Shown here one piece after another: positions 21,200 to 33,104 of a DNA stretch of 64,000 bases (its first letter is position 1; every line of letters begins with the position of its first letter). Location: NCBI RefSeq assembly GCF_904849725.1, contig NC_058521.1, forward strand, positions 338,132,638-338,196,637, written 5' to 3'. Source of the stretch: Hordeum vulgare subsp. vulgare. Its lineage: Eukaryota; Streptophyta; Magnoliopsida; Poales; Poaceae. Below the pieces are notes generated by a model that did not search any database, was not told where the DNA came from, and saw only the letters and a list, made by a program, of their open reading frames with translations. The position numbers and the translations under genes were made by a program.

Positions 21200-22708
21200 T
21201 GCTACTTCTCTTGTTTGCGTCGGTTTTTCCCTTGAAGAGGAAAGGATGATGCAGCACAGGAGCAGTAAGTATTTCCCTCAGTTTTAAAACCAAGGTATCA
21301 ATCCAGTAGGAGAATCTCGTAAAGTCTAGAGTACCCGCGCAAACACAAAAGAGCTTGCACCCAATGCTTTAAAGGGGTTGTCAATCCCTTCATGATTTAT
21401 TGCAAAGTGAAATCTGAAGGCGAAAAGTGCAACGAAGAAAAAGTGTAAGGCTGAAAATATGGTGTGGAGTAGTCCCGGGGGCCATAGTGTTCACTAGAGG
21501 CTTCTCTCAAAATAGCAAATATCACGGTGGGTGAACAAATTACCGTCGAGCAATTCATAGAACCGCGCAAAGTCATGACGATATCGAAGGCAATGATCAT
21601 ACATATAGGCATCACGTCCAAGACAAGTAGACCGATACTGTCTGCATCTACTACTATTACTCCACACATCGACCGCTATCGAGCATGCATCTGTGTTATT
21701 GATTTCATGACGAACAGAGTAACGCCTTAAGCAAGATGACATGATCTAGAGAGATAATCTCAAACCAATGATGACAACCCCATATTTTTACCCTTGATGA
21801 CAACAACACGATGCGTGCCTCGCTACCCCTTTTGTCACTGGGTGAGGTCACCACAGGGTATGAACCCAAAACCAAGCACTTCTCCCATTGCAAGAATCAT
21901 AGATCTAGTTGGCCAAACAAAACCCACAACTCGAAGAGAATTACAAGGATATGAAATCATGCATAAGAGAGATCAGAAGAAACTCAAATAAGATTCATAG
22001 ATAATCTGATCATAAATCCACAATTCATCGGATCTCGACAAACACACCGCAAAAGAAGATTACATCGGATAGATCTCCATGAAGATCATGGAGAACTTTG
22101 TATTGAAGATCCAAGAGAGAGAAGAAGGCATCTAGTTACTAGCTATGAACCCGTAGGTCTATGGTGAACTACTTACTCATCATCGGAGAGGTCATCGTGT
22201 TGATGAAGAAGCCCTCCGTATCCGAATCCCCCCTCCGGTAGGGCACCAGAATGTGCCCCAGATGGGATCTTGCAGAGAGAGAAGCTTGCGGCGGCGGAAA
22301 AGTACTTTTGATGATCTCCTGGTTTTTTATGGATTTTTAGGGAATATATAGGCGCAAAACCTGTGGCAAAGGAGCCTTAGGGAGCCCACAAGCCAGGGGG
22401 CCACAGGCCCCCCTGGCCACACCATGAGGACTTGTGGGGTCCCTAGTGGCCCCGTGCCGTGATTCTCCGGCTCCCCGATCTTTTTCTGTTCCGGAAAAAA
22501 ATCATTTTGGCAGTTTCATTCCGTTTGGACTTCGTTCAAAATCCTCCTCTGAAAGGGGTCAAAAACATGGAAAAAACAGGAACAGGCTCTTGGCACTGAG
22601 TTAATAAGTTGTCCTAAAAAATATATAAAATGCATGCATAAAATCCAAAGTTTGACAAGATAATAACATGAAACCATCAAAAATTATAGATACGTTGGAG
22701 ACGTATCA
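21200..22708 (-). repeat. B1 5' LTR (1509 bp)
   Basis: On the minus strand it starts TGATACGTCTCCAACGTATC at 22708 and ends AAGTAGCA at 21200. It aligns throughout with the solo LTR at 31099-32606 (1508 bp) and, in part, with 13223-14290. Confidence 0.85.
22345..22350 (-). promoter_or_regulatory. TATA-like box in B1 5' LTR
   Basis: TATATA within CGCCTATATATTCCC on the minus strand, 358 bp from the LTR start, matching the position in two sister LTRs. Confidence 0.5.
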
Positions 22709-22885
22709 GGCAACATAGCACATACATAATAATAGAATGACAAATAGGGAAACATCTATCATCTCATAGAATACATAAGAGTTTACATCACAAATTTATT
22801 CAAACAAGGTAGTTCCGCTACAGACTACATAACATGAGAAAAGGATATGCTACCCTACATACTTGCCCACGATCACGACCACGCC

Positions 22886-22975
22886 TCAGTCTTCTGGATA
22901 GTTCACGTACAGGCGGTCGTTCTCTTCATCATACTGCCACGCCAGCTGCGTGCCGTCGGGATCACCTGTGTTGGG
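22886..22975 (-). other. Acidic-tail frame in LTR E
   Basis: On the minus strand, after a CAACAG acceptor-like site, a short frame reads through YDEENDRLYVNYPED to TGA (22888-22886). It is comparable in place and composition to the acidic tails in LTRs A and D. Coding status is uncertain. Confidence 0.25.
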
Positions 22976-23337
22976 GCGTACCTGTACCTGTTGGTGTGTT
23001 GAAGTAATCTGTGAGCCGCGGGGACTATACTATCTATGACATCGGTGCCAGAACTAGTCAAGTTATTAGGTAAGGAAGGTTCAGTTTTTAGGTTGCAGCG
23101 TCCTAAGCATTTATGGTGGCTAACTTACGTAGAACAGTTTATGTTGGTGGTCTATACTAGAGGGAGAAGACTAGCTGATCAATAAGTGGTCCGGAACACC
23201 TACTTACGTCAATCATAACCCCACCGTGTTCCCATTCGAAGAGAGATCTTCCAAGGGGATAGTCACGGTTACGCACACAGTTGGAAATTTTATTATAATT
23301 AGTTCAAGTTATCTATAACCGGATGTTTAACAAATAT

Positions 23338-23396
23338 TCCAAGTCGCCACATAATCGCGGGCATTGCTTTCCGAAAGATTAAACCCTGTAGGGGTG
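23338..23396 (-). other. Shared LTR core block in LTR E
   Basis: Minus-strand CACCCCTACAGGG, TTCGGAAAGC and CGACTTGGA correspond in order and spacing to the block in LTRs A and D. Confidence 0.5.
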
Positions 23397-25479
23397 CTCC
23401 AACTAGTCCATCACAAATGGTCACGGGCTGCAAAGTAATCCTCTATCACGAATCTCGTGATCTCGTCGGATTCCTTAGAGGAAAACCTCAACTCCGGGGA
23501 GAACCAAAGCTTCACCGGGATTCCTATACGCAAGATATATCGCTAAGGTAAGACAAGACTAGAAGGACCTCCCGACGTGTCAATGACCCTGATAAGTGAA
23601 GCGTACAGTGGCCGGAGAAATCTCCCGAGTTGCCCCGGGATGGCCCTGCACGGTGCTCTAGTTTGGACCAACACTCATGAGGAGCACTGGCTCGGGTTGT
23701 TGATTAATTCCTTGGGGTAGCTATTCCCTATGCAGATTATTATTAAGTGATTAGCAACTAACACCAATGTTGGGTCCTGCCGGACAAGTCTTAACACTAC
23801 ACGATTTATCAAGGGGGTCCCCATAACAACCCCGAACGTGTTAGGAGCGATCAGTTATGGAATCGAACACCGGTAGCCGGAAACTATGGCGACAATAACG
23901 GAACAAAACACCCGGCAAAAGGCTAGGCCTTTCGTTATTTACCAAGTATATAGGGGCATTAATTAAATAACAGATTTGACATAATGATATCAAACCCATG
24001 TTATCACTTGAGACACAGCACCTGCAACTAGCAACGCTAACATTAGTAGCTGAGCAAAGCCTACGTAGCCATTCAATATTTTCTAGGAGGGGATAAGTGT
24101 TTGGGTTTCATGGCAATATCAGGAGGCAATTATTTGGTAGGCAGCGAGAAAATGATGAAGAAACGTGAATCTAGCATAACAAGTCTAGAAATGGAATCAA
24201 GGTCATGCACGAGATGAAAATGATCATGCATCTCAATTCTAGTCACTTGCAGATGCCTGAGAAGAAAATACAAGCTCCTGGACAGAACTGCACTCTAAGC
24301 TACCTTTACATGCATGGAGATGACATGAACAGACGCGTCACGCGAAAACGATGCAAAAACATATAAAGAACATTACGAACGGAGGTACGGATCATCCGGA
24401 AACAATGAAACAAGAAATAGAGTCCTACGTGTCAAATCGATCACAACACACTCCAATGGCATACTTCAGGTATTCCCAGGTTGCCAAAACACAAAGCAAA
24501 CAAGTGTGGATGGGGTGGTGCAAGGAATATCACCACACCATCAACTATGCACTCCCAAGCATCAAAACATCAAAACTATACAATCTTCCATAAACAGCAA
24601 CATAGCAGTTTGAGAGCTACATGCAAAGCACCTACAGCCACCCAAATATGCCAAATAGGATATGTGGCAGAAGCTATTCAAACGCTCTACAAGCATGAGC
24701 AAAAAGATAATACAAATGAGTTTCACACAGAAAAGTTCTACAGCTGCTAACTTGGACAAAAATACCAGTTTTCAGGGACTTATTGAAAATCTCAGATTCT
24801 CCCTAGCTGTTTATGCTCTGAAGCATTTTGACAGCACCCGAAACAATAGCTAAAGGAATCAAAATGGAATGAAAATTTATCGAGAGCTAGACAAACACAA
24901 AATCTACAACTTTCTAGTTGATAGCAAAGGCTGATTCCCAACACATAAACTTGTACAAGCACAACTACACGGGAAGAAAATATCAACATTTTCTCAGACT
25001 TAGTGAAAATCATGGATTTTCACTAAACTGGAATTTTCAGCCACATGCTTACTTTGACTAGGCACAACTTGCACATATGAACTACTAAGCATGAAACAAG
25101 ACCAACATGCTATAGAGGGGGTCACCCTCTAATGCCAAAACAAGGAATCAACTTCTTGGGCTCATCACATCACATGGAACCAAGCTCTAAACATTGAACA
25201 AAACAGAAATATGACATTCCCAGAAAGTGTTCCAAAGTGGAATCTGAACCCACCAATGGATTCCTGGGATGATTCTACCCCAAAAACATATATAATACAT
25301 AGGCACTTGCATAGAACAAAAGAGCACAAAGCTAAGAAGAAAAATACATGGAATCGCATAGAGGTGAATAGTGCATCATCACATGTCATTCTCACTAGAA
25401 CACCACCTACACAAGCACTTGCACACTCTCACAAGTCTAATGGTGAAATGAGGGTTTAGACCTCATGTATGTGTGCCAT

Positions 25480-25870
25480 AGCACATCACCATTCACACAC
25501 ACATCCTCAAGCATACACCACTCACATACATACACCTCATAACATGCATTTCTACACATCCATACATACTAGCTAGCCCATGTGCTCATCAAGGCACATC
25601 ATCCCTTGGGCATGTGTGTGACACACACTCACAAACAACCATACACACACATACATCACAAGACCACCTACAACTCTCACAAGGAATGTGGGGGGGGGCA
25701 CCCACACACACACACTCTTGCACACACTAGTGCTCAAGATCATCACTCACATGCACTAAGTAACGCACACACACTTGCATCACTAACCTGGTGCAAAGCA
25801 CACATTCTAAAATACACACACATGTATCACATGGTATCTTGCTCCACCTACACTACCACAACAAAAGCAC
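25480..25870. repeat. CA-rich simple repeat region in LTR E
   Basis: Many short (CA)n runs broken by other bases, e.g. CACACACACACAC near 25702 after a G run. Compositional, not coding. Confidence 0.6.
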
Positions 25871-26058
25871 AAATACCAAGTGATAGTATCTACAACAAAG
25901 AAGAACCTACGCATGCTATATCTAAACTTGCAGCATATTACTAGGAACAACTACTTGCTGTGAGCTAAAAATAAATACCACATGAGGTAATTTAGCACAC
26001 TGCAGCACTACATAGCAAAACAAATGAAACAACAAAAGAAAAGAGCAAATAAAAATAA

Positions 26059-26130
26059 AGGGTTTGGTGGGAATCGAACCCAAGCCCTCTGGATCACAAC
26101 AACAACCTGCACCACTGCGCTATTGAACAT
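26059..26130 (-). other. tRNA-like module 1 in LTR E
   Basis: Minus-strand TAGCGCAGTGGTGCAGG resembles a Pol III A box, and GGGTTCGATTCCC is a canonical B box about 30 nt later, followed by a T-rich stretch. It could be a SINE head or a tRNA-derived piece. It does not fold into a convincing full tRNA. Confidence 0.45.
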
Positions 26131-26207
26131 GCACTTGACAGGAACATAGAAGAGAACTGGTTATGTTCTCTGCTGCAGTTACTGTGCCAAAAAAATAACA
26201 CACAAAA

Positions 26208-26283
26208 GGGTTGCGCCGAGGGGATTCGGAGCCTCGACTTGCCACTGCACCAAAATGCCACTACCACTCTGCTACTTGCTTGG
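26208..26283 (-). other. tRNA-like module 2 in LTR E
   Basis: Same orientation, about 150 bp from module 1. TAGCAGAGTGGTAGTGGC resembles an A box and GGCTCCGAATCCCC a decayed B box, followed by CCTTTTG. Possibly an older duplicate of module 1. Confidence 0.4.
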
Positions 26284-27751
26284 ATCTTAACAGAGTAGGG
26301 GGGTAAACTCTTTTGAGCAACCCCCTCTTTCCTATCCTCTGCCCGACGGTGGACGGATCAGGGGAAGGACCTCGCCACCATTACACGCTAAATTAAACTA
26401 CGGCTTGTCGATGGAAGGGAATAGGGGTTCCCAGGGTTCCATTTACCTAACTAATCCTACTCGGGAGGCCCTACAACAACGGCTCGACGATGCACGACGG
26501 CGCCGGCGACAGGAAGAAGAGCAGGACATGCTAAGGGCTCCTAGGCACAAGATATGGCTACGGGAAAGGAAAAGAAGTGCGTGTTCACCCACTAGACAAG
26601 GTCGTCGCCCTGTCGGAGAGGAGGTAGAGGAAGAATACGCGGCGGAGGGGATCGACGGAGAGGAAGCAGGCCGTCGTTGAAGTAGTGGTAGCAGTGCCGA
26701 TCCACTCCTCTTAGCAGCGGGAATGAGTTCCCTCGAGATCCCGCGTGCTCGCCGAGGGGTTGGAGAGGACATAGGTTTACGGGCGCGACGGCGAGGACCT
26801 CCTCAGCTTGCGGCCATGGTGGAGGAGCTCGATCCCTTACTGAAGCCGTCGACAGAGAGGGAGGAGGAGATGTGAAAGAGGTGGCGGCGCAAGGGGAGGA
26901 ACCCTAGGCTTGCACAGACGCCAAGAGGGGTTATATGGAGGAGGAGGAGGCAAGGGACGCGCGCCTCGACGTCCGTGATGGCGTCTGCTTGCTGGCGCGC
27001 TGTGTAACTGATGAACTGACGGAGAAGGAAGAGGGGAACGACGTCTACAAGAGAAAGGCCACGTGCGAGGGGTTGGTGCAGCTTGTGGGAGGAGGCCCAC
27101 TAGGTGGCGCGAGGTAGAAATAAATGACCCTCTGGGGTTTTTCTAATTTAAAACAAACAGAGAAAAGAATTAAAACAAAGGCAAATCTGTTGGAGATAAA
27201 AATAAAACAAAATACCCCTGGTCATAAGGAAATTATGACCCATTTGAACAAAATGGAAAAGAAATATTTGGAGCAATTACATATTTACAAAACAGAATTT
27301 TTTGATCTGTTTTGTGAATATTTTCCCCTTTAGAGCATAGTTTTGAAACAATAAAAACAGAGCCTCACATCCACCACAAATCATACTAAAACATGGGCAT
27401 TTTTTAAACAATGGTGGAGCAAGAGAATCTTGAGCTTGAGCAAATAGAGAAGGGGATTTTTATAAACCTATTGCAATCCACATAGCTTCCTACTTCAATT
27501 GCACCACACCACAACACTCCACTTATCAATACACATCAACACATGATCATCACACCACATCACATCACAACAAGGAACACAAGAACAACTAATATAAATA
27601 AGCATGGATAAATGGATGCATGAATGCAAAGGGAAAACAAGGCAAGGTGACACATGAAATAACACATGCATATATCTCCCATGGCACTGACATGATTGAC
27701 AAACATACAAATGGTTCCAATTATGGCAAGTTACACTCTTGGGGCATTACA

Positions 27752-28720
27752 CATAATTTCTTTGGGAATTATCTAAGGTCTTACTAGCAGAATGAATAAC
27801 ATTCAATTTCTTGTCTACCCTTTGCCCTAGAATAACACCAATAGCATAATCACTAGCATCACACATGATTTCAAATGCTAAGTTCTGATGAGGTTGTTGA
27901 ACAATAGGTGCAGATATTAAGGCTTTGTTAAGTATTTCAAAGTCTTCTACACAATCATCATAAAAACAAAAGGAATATATTTTTGAAGCAGATTATTTAA
28001 TGGACTACAAATCTTTGAGAAATATTTAATGAAACACCTAAAGAAACCATCATGACCGAGGAAACTTCTTATACCTTCATTCGCGCATGGCATTTTCTCC
28101 ATTACAACAACTTTGGCTTTATCCACCTCAATGCCTCGTTCAAAAATTTTATGCCCAAGTACTATACCTTCATTTACCATAACGTGACACTTCTACCAAT
28201 TCAATACAAGATTAGTTTCTTCAAGCTTTTGCAAAACTCGATTAAGGTTGCACAAGTAATCATCAAAAGAAGTCCCGCAAATGGAAAACCAGCCATGAAA
28301 ACCTCAACAATCTTTTCACAAAAGTCAGAGAATATAGGAGTCATACATCTTTGAAAGTAGAAGGAGCATTGCATAGACCAAACGACATACCCCTATAAGC
28401 ATAAGTTTCAATAGGGCAAGTAAAGTTAGTTTTCTCTTGGTTCTCTTTTGGCACATGTATTTGAGAAAAACGAGAGTATCCATCAAGAAAGCAAAAGTGT
28501 GTGTGCTTGGATAATATTTCTAACATTTTATCAATAAAAGGCAAGGGGTAATGATCTTTCGTAGTAGCTTTATTCAATTTCCTGAAATCAATCACCATCC
28601 TATAACTAGTTACGATTCTTTGTGGAATGAGCTCATTTTTATCATTAGAAATAAAAGTGATACCTCCTTTCTTAGGAACACAAGAACATGACTTACCCAT
28701 ATACTATCAACAATAACATA
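27752..28720 (-). pseudogene. B2 RT-RNase H, degraded
   Basis: It reads leftward from ~28720. RT fingers and palm remain (DKNELIPQRIVTSYRM, DFRKLNKATTKDHYPLPF, MSFGLCNAPSTF), then the thumb region (MVNEGIVLGHKIFERGIEVD, 28180-27947), and the start of RNase H at 27752-27860, where LTR E interrupts it. Several frameshifts separate these blocks. The wording is Athila-clade. Confidence 0.8.
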
Positions 28721-28732
28721 AAGTATACCTTC

Positions 28733-30130
28733 TTACAAAAGTTTTAGTATCTCAATCCTAATCACTTCCTTCATCTTACGATAGAGACGGCGTTGATGAT
28801 CAACACCAGGTTTAGCATCCAGTTCCATATTGATCTTGTGATGACAGATAGTGGGGCTTATGACCTTAAGACCATCAAGATTATATCCAATAGCACACTT
28901 GTGCTTCCTTATAGTTTTTAGTAATCTCCTTCCTTCCTTCTCTGAAAGTTTAGCACTCATAATAACAGGATGTATCTTATTTTCATCAATATAAGCATAT
29001 TTAAAAGTATCAGGTAATGCCTTTAGCTCAAACATGGGATCTCCCTTGGGTGGAGGAGTATCCCCTGAAATATCAACTAGTAGGTTGTGTTTAAGAATGG
29101 GTGATTTTCTAAGAAATATATCATCTATTTCATTCCTTTCATTCATATCCATATCATTTTCATGGTCTAGCAAATATTTTTCTAACGTATCAGTAGGAGG
29201 TATGACAATAGAAGCAAGATCATCTATTTCATCCTTGTTAGGCAATTCCTCTTCATGTGGTTGTTTACTAAACTTGGAGAAATTAAATTCATGAGACATT
29301 TCACCGAAGCTTACTTTGACCTTCTTAGTAGCACAATTTATTTTAGCATTAAAAGTATTCAAGAAATATCTGCGAAATATGATGGGAAAAAAATTATCTT
29401 CTTCGAAACCAAGGACTAGGAAATCAGTGGGATACTTGACTTTTCCTCACAAGAATTCAACATCTCTAACAATCCCAAGCGGTGAAATAGCATGATGGCT
29501 TGCAAGTTGAATAGTGACATCGCTAGCTTCAATCTCACACGGTGCTATATCATGCATAATTTCTTGACATAACATACAAGGTATATCACTAACACTAGCA
29601 CCAATATCACAAAGGCCATGGTAACAATGATATCCTTATATGACAAGAATGCCTACAACTGGTTTATTTTCATCGAGCACATCTCGCTTGTTCCTAAGAG
29701 GCTTTGCAATTCTAGTAGCTTCGTCATGGAAGTAAATAAACTGCCCATCTATGTTATCAAATAGGAGATCTTTAAGCATAGCAAACTAGGATCAACATCT
29801 ATTTGTTCAGAAGGTTTCGGTGTCCAAACGTGACTCTTATTAACGATAGTTGTAGCCTTAGCATGCTCCCTAATACTAACGGGAAAAGGATGATTTTCAA
29901 TGTAAGCAGTAGGAACAATTGGATCAACTTGGTTAATAATTATTTCATCCTTCTTAATTTTAATAGGTTCCTCAAATGAATTTTCAATGGGAGGATGGTA
30001 TTTTAACCACTTCTCCCTTGGAAGATCAACATGGGTTGCAAAAGATTCACAGAAAACAAGTATTGTATCAGAGTGAAGATCATATTTATTCCTAAACTCA
30101 TGGAAATCATTGGTTTCCATAAAAGATTTA
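28733..30130 (-). pseudogene. B2 protease and pol linker, degraded
   Basis: The linker before RT (29362-28733) contains HKINMELDAKPGVDHQRRLY, the standard Athila stretch ahead of RT. A decayed protease active site (CDIGASVSDIP in translation) lies near 29596-29630. The gag-protease linker (30120-29749) is open. Frames change between blocks, so no polyprotein can be made. Confidence 0.7.
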
Positions 30131-30760
30131 ACACAATCAGAATTAAGCTTTATACCCGACTCTTTACCTTATTTGACTTACCAATCCTCCGTGTTGCATT
30201 TAATCCTTTCCATAAGATCCCATTTGAATTCAATAGTGTGCTTCATATAGGAAATTGTAGCAAAAGAATCCAGTAATTCTTGATCATCATGAGAAAGCCG
30301 AGCGTAATTTTTTTGTATGATCATTTCTCTCGAGAACTCATGGTTTGGGAAAGTTTGCATCATAGATTTCATCATACCCCAAGCTTGAGCGATACTTTCT
30401 CCTTTATGAGGCCATAAATTATAAACAAAGTTCCGATCATGATGAACTAGATGCATAGCATAAAACTTCTGATGAAATTCCAGTTTCAAGAAATTCCAGT
30501 CCCATGGTTCAATATCATCCAATATCTTGTACCAAATTAATGCTTTTTCCTCCAAAGATAAAGGGAAAACTTTCTTCTTAACTTTGTCTCCGGGTAGACC
30601 TGAAAGCTTAAACAATCCGCAAAACTCATCAACATATATCTAATGGTAATCAGGATGAGTTGAACCATTATAAGGATTACCAACAGTTTCTCTACCATAC
30701 CCGAATGAATCTCATAATAAATGTTTTTAGTAGGTGTAGTAGGTCGAGGAACAACTTTCT
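30131..30760 (-). pseudogene. B2 gag, degraded
   Basis: The best block (30615-30178) contains FPLSLEEKALIWYKILDD, FHQKFYAMHLVHHDRN and GESIAQAW, matching Gag of element C (DRNYIYNF, GESIAQAW). The N-terminal part towards 30760 is present only as short broken frames. The stretch 30761-30895 is leader with nothing else visible. Confidence 0.75.
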
Positions 30761-30895
30761 CATCTTCCTCTCAAGGCCAAGATGCGCCTAACAAGCCACT
30801 CAAAGGGTGACCGTTCATAGTGACAAGCAACAGTAAATTTCAGCATGTACCAAAAATGTTTCATTACCAATTTCCACTTACCAAAGTGGCTTCAC

Positions 30896-30913
30896 TCCCC
30901 AGCAACAATGCCA
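30896..30913 (-). other. B2 primer binding site, decayed
   Basis: Minus-strand TGGCATTGTTGCTGGGG is a mutated form of the Asp-tRNA-type PBS found intact in C (59691-59674). Confidence 0.75.
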
Positions 30914-30927
30914 GAAAAGTTTCTTGA

Positions 30928-31098
30928 TGACCGATAAGTCAGAGTTTCGAACCCAACGACGAGCAAAAGGAAATGAAAAGCGGTTTTCAGCAAGGTATTC
31001 CCTGCAAGTGCTGTAAGTAACAATGGTAGATGGCTTGTAGGAAGATAATTCATAGCAAGTGACAAGTAAAAATAGTAGAAAGGGTGCAACAAGGTAGC
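30928..31098 (-). repeat. B2 5' LTR, proximal piece
   Basis: It begins TGACCGATAAGTCAG next to the PBS and parallels the start of the C LTR (TGACCCACAAGTGTAG), including the pattern of a tract then GCAAGTGCTGTAAGTAAC. It is interrupted at 31098 by a solo LTR and continues at 32612. Confidence 0.65.
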
Positions 31099-32611
31099 TG
31101 ATACGTCTCCAACGTATCTATATTTTTTGATGGTTCCATTCTATTATCTTGTCAACTTTGGATGTTTTGTATGCATTTTATATCTTTTTTGGGAGTAACC
31201 TATTAACTCAGTGCCAAGTGCCAGTTCCTGTTTTTCCGTGTTTTTGACCCTTTTCACAGAAGAATATTAAACGGAGTCCAAACGGAATAAAATCTTCGGA
31301 CTGATATTTTTCATAACAGAAGATACACAGGGAACTTGAGAACCAAGGGAAAGGATCCCGGGGGAGGCCACAAGCCCCCTAGCCATGGCCTGGGGGGCAT
31401 ACCTACCAGGCTTGTGGGCCCCCCCTTGCTTCTTTTCCCTACTTCTTCCGCCTATAAATTCCCTAAAAATTTGAAACCACGGGAGAGAGCCACGAAAATA
31501 CTTTTTCCGCCGCCGCAAGCTTCTGTCTCCGCAAGATCCCATCTTGGGACCGTTCTGGTGCCCTGCCGGAGGGGGGATTCGGACAAGGAGGGCTTCTTCA
31601 TCAACACCATTGCTTCTCCGATGATGCATGAGTAGTTCACCACAGACCTTCGGGTCCATAGCTAGTTGCTAGATGGCTTCTTCTCTCTCTTGGATCTTCA
31701 ATACAAAGTTCTCCATGATCTTCATGGAGATCTATCCGATGCAATCTTCTTTTGCAGTGTGTTTGTCGAGATCCGATGAATTGTGGATTTATGATCATAT
31801 TATCTATGCATATTATTTGAGTTTCCTCTGATCTCTTATATGCATGATTTCGTATCCTTGTAATTCTCTTCGAGTTGTAGGTTTCGTTTGGCCAACTTGA
31901 TCTATAATTCTTGCAATGGGAGAAGTGCTTGGTTTTGGGTTCATACCGTGCGGTGTCCTCACCTAGTGACAGAAGGGGTAGCGAGGCATGCATCGTGTTG
32001 TTGCCATCAAGGGTAAAAAGATGGGGTTTATATCTATTGCATGAGTTTATCCCTCTACATCATGTCATCTTGCTTAAGGCGTTACTCCATTTGGTATGAA
32101 CTTAATACACTAGATGCATGCTCGATAGCGGTCGATGTGTGGAGTAATAGTAGTAGATGCAGATAGTATCAGGCTACTTGTCTCAGACGTGATGCCTATA
32201 TGTATGATCATTGCCTTAGATATCATCATGACTTTGCGCGGTTCTATCAATTGCTCGGCAGTAATTCGTTCACCCACGGTAATACTTGCTATCATGAGAG
32301 AACCCCCTAGTGAACGCTATGGACCCCGGGTCTACTTCATATCATATTTTCAGCTCTACACTTTTACTTTGTTGCACTTTCCGCCTTCAGATATCACCTT
32401 GCAATCAATCGTGAAGGGATTGACAACCCCTTTATAGCATTGGGTGCAAGTTTGTTTGTTTTTGCGCAGGTACTTTGGAGACTTTCCTTGCTACTCCTAC
32501 TGGATTGATACCTTGGTTCTCAAACTGAGGGAAATAATAACTGCTACTATGCTGCATCACCCTTTCCTCTTCAAGTAAAAAACCAACGCAAGCTCAAGAG
32601 GTAGCAGTAGC
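31094..32611 (+). mobile_element. Solo LTR of the Athila type with 5-bp target duplication
   Basis: A complete LTR (31099-32606, 1508 bp) starts TGATACGTCTCCAACGTATC and ends AAGAGGTAGCA. It is flanked by the direct repeat GTAGC (31094-31098 and 32607-32611), with no internal region. This is the product of recombination between the two LTRs of a full element. It matches the B1 5' LTR along its whole length but lies in the opposite orientation. Confidence 0.92.
31453..31458 (+). promoter_or_regulatory. TATA box in solo LTR
   Basis: CCTATAAATTCCC, 354 bp from the LTR start, matches the TATA-like positions of the sister LTRs at 13223-14290 and 21200-22708. Confidence 0.55.
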
Positions 32612-33011
32612 CCATTCCTTTTTGTAGCAAAGAACACGCCTAAAAGTACTCTTATATTAAGAAAGCATTCCCGAGGACACATGGGAATTTCTATCTCGTC
32701 ATGTTAATCATGTTGCGTTGATTCACGTTCAATACTTTGATAATTTGATATGTGAGTGGACTGGTGCTAAGGTTCTGTTATAATTTTCATAAACAACCAA
32801 CTTACGATTACACTCTCTTGCAAGCATCTGCAACTACAAAAGAAGGATTAAGCTAAATCTAACCATGGCATTAAACATGTAGATAAAAATCAGCCCCTCA
32901 TGAAGCAATGCATAAACTGGGGTTTAAGATTCTGTCACTCTCGCAACCCATCATCTACTTGTTACTACATAACGACTTCCCTTAGGACCATAACATGGTG
33001 AAGTGTCATGT
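32612..33011 (-). repeat. B2 5' LTR, distal piece
   Basis: It continues the B2 LTR after the solo LTR. Phrases such as CCCGAGGACACATGGGA and GGGGTTTAAGATTCTGTCAC parallel the LTR of element C. It ends at CATGT where LTR1 begins. Confidence 0.65.
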
Positions 33012-33104
33012 TGTGACAGCCCAAGACCGACGCTCCAGAAGATTCCCCTTGTATTCCGTTGCCGTCGTGTTATTATTTTGTTTGTCGCATTTGTCATCGC
33101 ATCA
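33012..33104 (+). repeat. LTR1, fragment 1
   Basis: It starts TGTGACAGCCCAAGACCGAC. The same LTR start occurs inverted at 50517. It is interrupted after 93 bp by element D and resumes at 46832. The preceding CATGT may be one copy of its own target duplication. Confidence 0.75.

Larger units (their letters stand above)
18223..22708 (-). mobile_element. Element B1: Athila-type gag-protease element without RT, 3' end lost
   Basis: The order on the minus strand is 5' LTR (22708-21200), two PBS-like sites, gag-protease (20937-18861), then a non-coding 3' region. There is no trace of RT, RNase H or integrase between the protease stop and the truncation, and the sequence after the stop has the AGGCAACCCAAT wording often seen downstream of gag in such elements. 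It probably depended on a related autonomous Athila element for RT and integrase. Confidence 0.7.
22709..27751 (-). repeat. LTR E: ~5-kb Tekay-type LTR, 3' end cut
   Basis: On the minus strand it starts TGTAATGCCCCAAGAGTG at 27751. It has the AT-rich start and GC-rich block (27110-26340) layout of LTRs A and D, carries the shared core block (23338-23396), and ends abruptly at 22709 against the B1 LTR. No PBS or coding region is seen. It sits in the RNase H region of B2, whose reading resumes at 27752. Long frames in its GC block are not convincing genes. Confidence 0.7.
14291..33011 (-). mobile_element. Element B2: old Athila-clade retrotransposon split by nested insertions
   Basis: Both halves read leftward and match element C in gene order. 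The 3' half (14291-~18222) has LTR start, PPT, accessory ORF and integrase; the 5' half (27752-33011) has RNase H, RT, protease, gag, PBS and 5' LTR. The break falls within RNase H, and about 220 bp present in C are missing between the halves. Elements E and B1 fill the gap. The coding parts carry many frameshifts and stops. This is the oldest layer of the left part of the window. Confidence 0.75.

Noticed and set aside
26405..26680. Arg/Glu-rich 91-codon frame in LTR E
   Set aside because: It lies antisense to the LTR in its GC-rich block, with an equally open frame on the other strand and no domain.
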